This document shows, piece by piece, positions 1-5,094 of a DNA stretch of 38,859 nucleotides; position 1 is the stretch's first letter; the number at the start of each line of letters is the position of its first letter. Made by a program: the position numbers and the translations under genes. Below the pieces are notes generated by a model, which searched no databases, was not told the DNA's origin, and worked only from the letters and a program-made list of their open reading frames with translations. Source of the stretch: an uncultured Lachnospiraceae bacterium (GTDB lineage Bacteria > Bacillota > Clostridia > Lachnospirales > Lachnospiraceae); contig CACXDC010000192.1 of assembly GCA_902766365.1 (NCBI GenBank), positions 1 through 38,859 of the forward strand, given 5' to 3'.

Positions 1-40
1 CCCGGCACCGCGTCTTTTGACGTAATGCTGGGCTTTGTAC

Positions 41-1255
41 TTAGTTCCATTCCTCAGCCAGGAGGAAATCGCGGATATTTCGGTGTTTGATACCGTTTCG
101 ACTCATATCTAACTCATCGAGAGAAACAACGTACTTCGGGAAGTTGTCACGGATATTATCATATGCGCCAAACTCACGGTTAACCGTTTCTTCCGATGCC
201 AGCAGATACGTGACCTGAACATACAGCTTTTCACCGCGCTTGTCGCATACAAAATCAATTTCCTTATCGCCCGTTCTGCCGACAGTCACTTCATAACCCC
301 GGCGCAGCAGTTCCAGATAAACGATATTTTCCAAAATGAGATTGATGTCCCGCATATTGCCGCCGAAAACAGCCTCGCGGATGCCATGATCGGCAATATA
401 ATACTTCTCATTGGAGGCAAGAATCTGTTTCCCCTGCAAGTCCTCCCGCTTCACCTGATAAAACAGGTACGCTTCACAGCAGTATTTGATATAGTTCAGG
501 ATCGTTTCCGGGGCAACAGTACGCTGCTCATTTTTCAGGAACCTTGCAAGAGAGGTCGCAGAGAAGGTCGTTCCCACATTGGTGATCACATAGGCAATGA
601 TCCGTTCCAGCAAGTCAACATCCCGGATTTTATTCCGCTTCACGATATCCTTGAGCTGAACCGAGTTGAACAGATCGTGAAGATATTGCTTGGACGGCGC
701 ATCTGCATATCGGAGGTTTGCGAGGTAGGGCATACCTCCGGCAAGCAGGTACTTTTGGAAACACTGCTGGATGGGCGCATCGGGAGCAATCGAACGGTAA
801 AGCTCCATGAACTCCCCGAATGAGAACGGATAGATCACAAACTCCACATACCGACCGCCCAAACAGGTCGCAAGCTCACCGGACAGCAGCTTTGCATTGG
901 AACCGGTAATGTAGATATCGCAATCCAGCGAAACGCGGAGAGAGTTGATGCACCTTTCCCAGTCCTTGACCTCCTGTATTTCATCAAAGAACAGATAGAC
1001 CTTGCCCTCTATTTCTACGGCTCTTGTAGTGATTTCGTCGTGCAGCGCCTGTGCGTTTTGCAGGTGGGAATAGCTCATATCTTCAAAGTTGATGGAGATA
1101 AACTGTGTCGGGCTGACACCGGACTCCGCGAGCTCCTGCTTGATCAGCTCCAACATGACCGACTTTCCGCAGCGGCGGATACCGGTCATGACCTTGATAA
1201 GCTCTGTTCCGATAAATGGACGGATACGGCTCATATACAATTCGCGTTTGATCAT
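41..1255 (-). CDS. AAA ATPase with C-terminal DUF4143 domain
   Basis: The 404-residue protein begins with an AAA_14-type ATPase. A Walker A motif reading GIRRCGKS lies near residue 26 and a Walker B motif reading YLFFDEIQ near residue 87. A sensor-like TGSNAKLLS follows. The C-terminal half is a DUF4143 region with an EIDFVCD...LYVQVTY stretch near residue 345 that resembles a degenerate PD-(D/E)XK nuclease core. Families of this build are abundant in gut anaerobes as solitary accessory genes, and their substrate is not established. The ATG start has AGGAC just upstream and a promoter-like element 32-60 bases upstream. The gene stands alone, 162 bases from the next gene. The full domain order is present, so it appears intact. 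The domain call is firm; the cellular role is unknown. Confidence 0.88.
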   Translation of the reverse strand: MIKRELYMSRIRPFIGTELIKVMTGIRRCGKSVMLELIKQELAESGVSPTQFISINFEDMSYSHLQNAQALHDEITTRAVEIEGKVYLFFDEIQEVKDWERCINSLRVSLDCDIYITGSNAKLLSGELATCLGGRYVEFVIYPFSFGEFMELYRSIAPDAPIQQCFQKYLLAGGMPYLANLRYADAPSKQYLHDLFNSVQLKDIVKRNKIRDVDLLERIIAYVITNVGTTFSATSLARFLKNEQRTVAPETILNYIKYCCEAYLFYQVKREDLQGKQILASNEKYYIADHGIREAVFGGNMRDINLILENIVYLELLRRGYEVTVGRTGDKEIDFVCDKRGEKLYVQVTYLLASEETVNREFGAYDNIRDNFPKYVVSLDELDMSRNGIKHRNIRDFLLAEEWN

Positions 1256-1286
1256 TAGTCCTAGCCCCCTTTCCGTGGCTGATCAT

Positions 1287-1315
1287 AGCATAACACATAT
1301 ACAGGTGAATCTCAA
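1287..1315 (-). promoter_or_regulatory. Putative sigma-A promoter for the DUF4143 ATPase
   Basis: On the minus strand TTGAGA (1310-1315) is separated by 17 bases from TATGCT (1287-1292), about 32 bases before the ATPase start codon. About 20 bases upstream of the -35 is a perfect 12-bp palindrome, AAGTTATAACTT (1336-1347), flanked by several TTGCA/TGCAA words. It could be a regulator site, though AT-rich palindromes also arise by chance. Confidence 0.5.
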
Positions 1316-1416
1316 TGGTGAAATTGCAAATTCATAAGTTATAACTTGCAAAATGCAAAACTCGACAAGAAATTTCAGATAAGATTAATACAAAATAATC
1401 AAGTGCCCTTTTCGTA

Positions 1417-1809
1417 TCATTCCGTTATTTTTTTATCCCCATAATACTGCATCAGGATCAGAATCAGGGCACTGCCGGCAAGGATTCCGTCCATGATTCC
1501 GGCAGGCAGTAAAAACATCATCAGGGTCACTGTGATCACACAGTTTATCACAGACAGTACAAGTCCCCACATTCTGTTCTTCAACAGTCCTATTGCCCCG
1601 GTCAGCCGCAGTACCCCATAGATTGCTCCCATGACCATCATCAGATAAAGATTCTCCTGAAAATACGCAAGCCTAAACTCAAAATACTGTCCGATATCAA
1701 ATTTATCCGTCCCCAGCATAAGTGCCGGGATCATACAAAGCACTCCGCCAATTTCCATAAAGCCACCGTGTATGATCATCAGTATTGCTGCAATCCTGTA
1801 CTTTTTCAT
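1417..1809 (-). CDS. Small four-helix membrane protein, unknown function
   Basis: I do not recognise this 130-residue protein. It shows four hydrophobic stretches, near residues 6-28, 55-75, 80-95 and 100-122, with a short polar loop after the first, so it is probably an integral membrane protein with four helices. An upstream in-frame ATG at 1828-1830 exists, but the purine-rich AGGGAGGAG lies between it and the ATG at 1809. That makes 1809 the likely start, with an ideal 7-base spacing. The C-terminus is short and charged (GDKKITE). It lies downstream of the Fic remnant with little room for a separate promoter. No conserved catalytic motif is visible. Confidence 0.6.
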   Translation of the reverse strand: MKKYRIAAILMIIHGGFMEIGGVLCMIPALMLGTDKFDIGQYFEFRLAYFQENLYLMMVMGAIYGVLRLTGAIGLLKNRMWGLVLSVINCVITVTLMMFLLPAGIMDGILAGSALILILMQYYGDKKITE

Positions 1810-1864
1810 AAGAATTCTCTCCTCCCTCATGTTCCAGCCAAAATGCGATTTGTTTACCCGTCCA

Positions 1865-2246
1865 TTATCTTTCTTTCAATATAATCCATTCACCCTTCTT
1901 ATTGGATCCAATCCGTTTAACAATACCTTTTTTACCATTGACTGCATGTTCTCATTACTGTTGATTCCGAACATGACAGTTTTTCTGCCATACCGCCATG
2001 AGTCAATGACGAGTTTTCGTGCAAAAGATTCACAATATCTTTTTCCCTTGCAGTCAAATTTATCAGTTCATTTTTCAGGTCTTTTATCGGTTCATTTATT
2101 GGTTCATCGTGATCCGATAAAATTTTCTGCCTGATATGCATTTCTCTGTTATGCAGTTCATTCTTTTCACCCAACAGAAGATTTCTTAAAAACTTCTCCA
2201 AAAGCTCCGTTGTCTCATATACTCCATCTTTAATGTTGTTAAAGCT
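1865..2246 (-). pseudogene. Fic-family protein, C-terminal remnant with frameshifts
   Basis: The reading frame starts abruptly at 2246 with SFNNIKDGVYETTELLEKF and continues through FLRNLLLGEKNELHNREMHI. This is the characteristic segment that follows the catalytic Fic fold in many Fic/DOC proteins. A NEPINEPIKDL linker and a winged-helix domain follow, with LTAREKDIVNLL and AEKLSCSESTVMR. The frame then breaks near 1970. The wing continues in other frames (NMQSMVKK, then KGIVKRIGSNKKGEWIILKER) to a stop at 1865, so two small indels are needed, one in a run of six A. The catalytic Fic motif and everything N-terminal are absent. Upstream it fuses directly to a toxin-like remnant in another frame. 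It is a dead gene fragment. The family call rests on remembered sequence pattern, not on a search. Confidence 0.68.
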
Positions 2247-2497
2247 TCCCGTTTGATTTGTTTCAGGTTGATCATCGTCTCCTTAAATTCATCTTTATCT
2301 ATAATGGCATCTGAAGTATCTATATAATCTGTCTTCTCCAGAATCACAATCTTACTGTAGTCAAGCCCAGATCTGTGAGTTCTGAATCTTACTGTAGTTG
2401 TAAAATGGAACGCATACTTATGTCTGATTTCTGTTCTGTAGGGAATGCAGATGAAATAATCATAATGTGTCTGAAACAGCAAACAGTTATAAGCTCT
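2247..2497 (-). pseudogene. TenpN/ToxN-like type III toxin, 5'-truncated remnant
   Basis: About 84 codons read RAYNCLLF, then ICIPYRTEIRHKYAF, then SGLDYSKIVIL, YID...AIIDKDEFKE and IKREAL. This succession resembles the endoribonuclease toxins of type III toxin-antitoxin systems, especially the TenpN group, with its IP-R-x-I-x-HKY-A and GLD-x-SK-x-V-I segments. The expected N-terminal 25-35 residues are missing, and the frame upstream runs into a hairpin-rich element. The C-terminus ends at the Fic junction after KREAL. No tandem-repeat antitoxin RNA is visible upstream, as an active type III locus would require. I infer an inactivated toxin. Alternatives are a distant member of the ToxN/AbiQ fold with another role. 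Confidence 0.5.
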
Positions 2498-2509
2498 CTG
2501 CTGTAAGAA

Positions 2510-2604
2510 AGAATCCTGCTTACAGGATTCTCCGCCTGCGGCGGGTCGCTTCAAGCGACATCTGCCCTTCCGTCGCAGTGTGATCCTGCCCGGAGGGCTT
2601 TTTT
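2510..2604 (+). other. Compact multi-hairpin element ending in a terminator
   Basis: Three hairpins follow each other almost without spacing, then a terminator. GAATCCTG/CAGGATTC has a 4-base loop (2511-2530), CCGCC/GGCGG has a 3-base loop (2532-2544), and GTCGC/GCGAC lies at 2545-2559. GCCC-GGA-GGGC followed by six T (2588-2604) completes the array. The T tract makes the last one a plus-strand intrinsic terminator, yet no plus-strand gene lies nearby. The element sits exactly where the toxin remnant loses its 5' end. Its compactness suggests a REP-like dispersed repeat or a small structured RNA. No second copy occurs in this window. Confidence 0.5.
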
Positions 2605-2640
2605 ATGTCACCAGAACATTACGAAGTAATTTCCTATGAT

Positions 2641-2674
2641 ATAAAAACAAACGAGAGACCTTTCAGCCTCTCGT
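2641..2674 (-). terminator. Intrinsic terminator of the candidate small RNA
   Basis: The stem ACGAGAG/CTCTCGT (2651-2657 with 2668-2674) has a 10-base loop. On the minus strand it is followed by TTTGTTTTTAT. It can only end transcripts coming from the right, such as the one starting near 2770. Confidence 0.7.
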
Positions 2675-2770
2675 AATCAGCTCCATCATCCGGTCATTTT
2701 TTATTTTACCGTCCTGTCAGAACCGTCACAGGACTCATCAGAAATGATGAAGAAGAACATCTCTGTTCCC
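2641..2770 (-). ncRNA. Candidate orphan small RNA, about 130 nt
   Basis: A consensus promoter (2777-2805) and an intrinsic terminator (2651-2674 with its T tail at 2641-2650) bracket roughly 130 bases that contain no convincing gene. Inside is a perfect 7-bp stem, GTCCTGT/ACAGGAC (2711-2734), with a 10-base loop. A 19-codon frame (2701-2760, beginning MFFFIISDESC) fits within the transcript but has no good Shine-Dalgarno sequence. A small peptide is therefore the main alternative. Start of transcription near 2770 is inferred from the -10 position. No known Rfam family is recognised. Confidence 0.5.
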
Positions 2771-2776
2771 GATTTT

Positions 2777-2805
2777 ATTATACGTAAATGTTACAAAAAT
2801 ATCAA
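2777..2805 (-). promoter_or_regulatory. Consensus sigma-A promoter of the candidate small RNA
   Basis: On the minus strand TTGATA (2800-2805) is separated by 17 bases from a perfect TATAAT (2777-2782), in an AT-rich context. No protein gene with a good ribosome binding site follows within 130 bases. The promoter instead points at a short interval closed by a terminator. Confidence 0.65.
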
Positions 2806-2870
2806 CACTTTTTTGATGGTATTTCAAGTGTCCGTATTTTAAGTGTCGCCTAATACAGCCACCAAATACA

Positions 2871-2927
2871 AAAGCCATGTCACCGCACAGGACACCACTC
2901 TTATGTCCTGTACAGCACATGGCCTTT
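2871..2927 (-). terminator. Long two-part hairpin terminator after the flavodoxin gene
   Basis: GCCATGT (2874-2880) pairs with ACATGGC (2917-2923), and inside it ACAGGACA (2887-2894) pairs with TGTCCTGT (2904-2911). On the minus strand the outer stem is followed by TTTTGTATTT. It lies 44 bases after the flavodoxin stop codon, so it probably ends that transcript. The inner stem shares the words GTCCTGT and ACAGGAC with the stem in the neighbouring candidate small RNA. Confidence 0.65.
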
Positions 2928-2970
2928 GTGTGATATAAGATTTTAGAAGTTAGGTAATAAGCAATTTGAT

Positions 2971-3402
2971 TTATAATGCTGCCAGAGCCTTGCCAAGTGC
3001 CTTGCAGTTTGCGATGGCATCATCATCCGGGGTTTCCTGACAGATCACGCCTTCACCGCCTACAACAGTTGCACCTGCTGCCTTGCATCTCTCTTCCCAG
3101 TCACGCATCCACTGGCCGTCTCCCCAGCCGTAGGAACCAAACAGACCTACGCTCTTGCCGGCAAGGCTTCCTTCCAGTTCGCACATGAAGGGCTCCATTT
3201 CCATTTCCTCCAGGACTTCAGCTCCCATGGCAGGACATCCAAGGGCAAAGCCCTTCATGCTCTGCAGATCGGCTGCGGATGCATCACTGACGTTGATGAT
3301 CTCTGCCTTGCTGCCGGCTTCCTGTACGCCCTCTGCTACGGCTGTTGCCATAGCTGCTGTATTTCCACCCTGTGACCAGAATACGATTTTTACTGTTTCC
3401 AT
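2971..3402 (-). CDS. Short-chain flavodoxin
   Basis: A 143-residue flavodoxin, an FMN-binding soluble electron carrier that replaces ferredoxin when iron is scarce. The phosphate-binding loop is SQGGNTAAMA near residue 10, a variant of the usual S/T-x-T-G-N-T. The isoalloxazine-binding regions are seen as GCPAMGAEVLEE near residue 57 and GSYGWGDGQW near residue 90. Length is normal for the family. An ATG three codons upstream is only two bases from the AGGAG ribosome binding site, so the ATG at 3402 is preferred, with 10-base spacing. It follows the DUF3793 gene by 21 bases and presumably shares its operator-bearing promoter. The function is secure; iron-linked regulation is inference from the operator and from flavodoxin biology. 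Confidence 0.93.
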   Translation of the reverse strand: METVKIVFWSQGGNTAAMATAVAEGVQEAGSKAEIINVSDASAADLQSMKGFALGCPAMGAEVLEEMEMEPFMCELEGSLAGKSVGLFGSYGWGDGQWMRDWEERCKAAGATVVGGEGVICQETPDDDAIANCKALGKALAAL

Positions 3403-3423
3403 TATTATCATTCTCCTCTCTTT

Positions 3424-4075
3424 TTATGCCGGAACGATCCCAAGCGGTCTCTGATACAGCCTGATGATCTCCGGAATGCTCCGTCCTTCCTTCAGAAGAC
3501 AAAGCAGATGATGTTCTGCAAAGGAATACCACCGGAAGGTTCTCTGTTTCTGTGAAACATTGTGGTACACTTTCCAGTATCCGTTGCAAAGGTAACTGCC
3601 ACCCTTATGTAAAATAAACCCCTCCACATCCTCCACCGGATATCCAAGCAGGATTCCCATTTCATGGGGAAATTCTCTCATCCCCCTGCTGTAGGACTGG
3701 TATCTTCTGCGGAAACGGGCCAGGATCGCTGACAGGCTGCTGCACTCATGTCCTGCCCTTATGCTGTCATGATCTGTCTGATATCCCGCTTTTACCAGCC
3801 AGTCTTTTCTGTCCGGTTCTCCGAGCATCCTCTGCAGCCATTCCCTGTGATAAAGCATGATCACCAACCGTCCCTCTTCCTTCAGAAGAAGATACATGCT
3901 GATGCCGCTGTCCTTCCGGAATGATCAGCAGATTGGATACCTTAAGGCCTGCGATCACAGGTGCACACTGTATGATCATCTGCACTTCCAGTCCTTCCGT
4001 TTCCATATGCTGCATCAACTCCCATGTTTCTCTGCTCAAGTCCTTCTCTCCCGTATAGTCATTTCTTCTCGCCAT
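3424..4075 (-). pseudogene. DUF3793 family protein, frameshifted
   Basis: Two overlapping frames together make one DUF3793 protein. The first, from the ATG at 4075, has QMIIQCAPVIAGLKVSNLL, the family's conserved CAP-x-hydrophobic-AG-x-K-x-SNL segment. The second, down to 3424, has SGISMYLLLKEEGR, then FPHEMGILLGYPVEDVEGF and the C-terminal YQRPLGIVPA. The second frame is closed by a TGA at 3925-3927, so the switch lies between about 3897 and 3924. It corresponds to one extra base or two missing bases. The molecular role of DUF3793 is unknown, but the family often neighbours flavodoxin and iron-uptake genes. It may be a true pseudogene, a phase-variable site or an assembly error. The start codon lacks a clear Shine-Dalgarno sequence. 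Confidence 0.75.
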
Positions 4076-4081
4076 CCATAA

Positions 4082-4097
4082 GTTAGTTGTATCTAAC
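4082..4097 (-). promoter_or_regulatory. Operator-like dyad, copy 1 (GTTAG-N6-CTAAC)
   Basis: GTTAG (4082-4086) and CTAAC (4093-4097) are perfect inverted arms separated by six bases. The site ends seven bases before the DUF3793 start, where a ribosome binding site would normally be. On the minus strand it reads GGTTAG-N6-CTAACT, matching copy 2 beyond the arms. Confidence 0.65.
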
Positions 4098-4111
4098 CCA
4101 TTCTTGTAGAA

Positions 4112-4136
4112 AACGGCCAGAACCTCTTCTGGCCGT
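4112..4136 (-). terminator. Leader hairpin, terminator or attenuator
   Basis: ACGGCCAGA (4113-4121) and TCTGGCCGT (4128-4136) form a 9-bp GC-rich stem with a 6-base loop. On the minus strand a weak T tail follows. It is downstream of the promoter at 4187-4215 and upstream of DUF3793. It can therefore end rsgA operon transcripts and may also attenuate the flavodoxin transcript. Confidence 0.55.
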
Positions 4137-4169
4137 CCTCAAGAAAAGTATGTCGGGCATTAATGGTTG

Positions 4170-4185
4170 GTTAGTTACCACTAAC
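4170..4185 (-). promoter_or_regulatory. Operator-like dyad, copy 2 at the transcription start
   Basis: GTTAG (4170-4174) and CTAAC (4181-4185) are separated by six bases, just as in copy 1. It begins one base after the -10 box, so it covers the predicted transcription start. This is the classic position for a repressor. The arms resemble half-sites of DtxR/IdeR-type metal regulators (TTAGGTTAG), which would suit a flavodoxin operon. Confidence 0.7.
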
Positions 4186-4186
4186 T

Positions 4187-4215
4187 ATTCTATCTGCAAG
4201 ACATCATTTTGTCAA
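4187..4215 (-). promoter_or_regulatory. Consensus promoter of the DUF3793-flavodoxin unit
   Basis: On the minus strand a perfect TTGACA (4210-4215) directly abuts the rsgA stop codon. It is followed after 17 bases by TAGAAT (4187-4192). The predicted start of transcription falls inside operator copy 2 and leaves a leader of about 105 bases. Confidence 0.8.
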
Positions 4216-5091
4216 CTAATATTTTCTTCTGTTTTTAATTTCTTCGTAAAGCACCTTGTAATTCTCATATCTCACCCGGCTGATGTCACCCTTTTTAAGG
4301 GCATCCTTTACCCCGCAGACCGGTTCGCTGATATGGGAGCAGCCTGCAAATTTACAGTATTTCTCATAGGGTATAAACTCCGGATAAAAGCCCTGCAGCT
4401 CTTCCTTTTCCATCTCTCCAAGACTGAGCGATGTAAATCCCGGTGTGTCAAAAATAAACGTATCCTCAGAGAGGGCAAAAAGCTCTGCATGTCTTGTCGT
4501 GTGCTTTCCTCTTTCGATCTTTCTGCTGATCTCACCGGTTTCCATATTCGCCTGCGGATAAAGGGCATTGATGATCGTAGACTTGCCAACGCCGCTCGGT
4601 CCTGCAACTACTGTGGTCTTTCCCTCTAGTCTCTCTCTGATCGTATCTAATCCTTCCTGCAGCTTTCCACTGACAAAAAGAACCTCATAACCGCTTTTGC
4701 CATAGGCTTCGATCAGTTCCTGCTTTTCTTCCTCTGTGGCAATATCCTGTTTGTTAAAGCAGATCAGACAGGGAAGGGACTGCTGCTCCATAGTGATCAG
4801 AAAACGATCCAGAAGATTATAATTGGGATCTGGCTTCACGATGGCAAAGATCACAAGTGCCTGATCTACATTGGCAGATGCCGGACGTATCAGGGTATTC
4901 TTCCTTGGCAGGATCTCTGTGATATTTCCAGTCATCTTTTCTTCATCAACCGGTACCATCTCCACCAGATCACCTACCAGTGGCTTTTTCTGTTCTTTCC
5001 GGAATATTCCCTTGGCCTTGCATTCAAACAGGCCTGAAGCTGTATAGACATAATAGAAGCCTGCAATTCCTTTGATGATCTTCCCCTGCAT
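4216..5091 (-). CDS. rsgA: Ribosome small-subunit-dependent GTPase RsgA
   Basis: A 291-residue circularly permuted GTPase that helps late maturation of the 30S subunit. The N-terminal OB-fold (about 1-70) is followed by the G4 motif, CFNKQD, near residue 110. The G1 P-loop GPSGVGKSTIINAL near residue 165 and the G3 motif DTPGF near 215 come after it, the order that defines the family. A C-terminal zinc site shows C..FAGCSH..EPVCGV. The start lies three bases after the prkC stop, with the AGGAG ribosome binding site overlapping that stop, so the two are translationally coupled. In many Firmicutes rpe and thiN follow this gene; here the operon ends and a regulated promoter begins at the stop codon. 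Confidence 0.97.
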   Translation of the reverse strand: MQGKIIKGIAGFYYVYTASGLFECKAKGIFRKEQKKPLVGDLVEMVPVDEEKMTGNITEILPRKNTLIRPASANVDQALVIFAIVKPDPNYNLLDRFLITMEQQSLPCLICFNKQDIATEEEKQELIEAYGKSGYEVLFVSGKLQEGLDTIRERLEGKTTVVAGPSGVGKSTIINALYPQANMETGEISRKIERGKHTTRHAELFALSEDTFIFDTPGFTSLSLGEMEKEELQGFYPEFIPYEKYCKFAGCSHISEPVCGVKDALKKGDISRVRYENYKVLYEEIKNRRKY

Positions 5092-5094
5092 GCC

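Noticed and set aside
2701-2760. A 19-codon frame (MFFFIISDESC...) as a definite small protein.
   Set aside because: No proper Shine-Dalgarno sequence and no known homologue; kept only as an alternative explanation of the candidate RNA.
2641-2770. A CTGATGAG word followed by a stem in the candidate small RNA suggested a hammerhead ribozyme.
   Set aside because: The required GAAA after stem II is replaced by GGTAAA, and the third stem with its cleavage site is not present.
2498-2970. Search for the tandem-repeat antitoxin RNA of a type III toxin-antitoxin system upstream of the toxin remnant.
   Set aside because: Only hairpins and single-copy sequence are present; no tandem repeats of 20-40 bases are seen.
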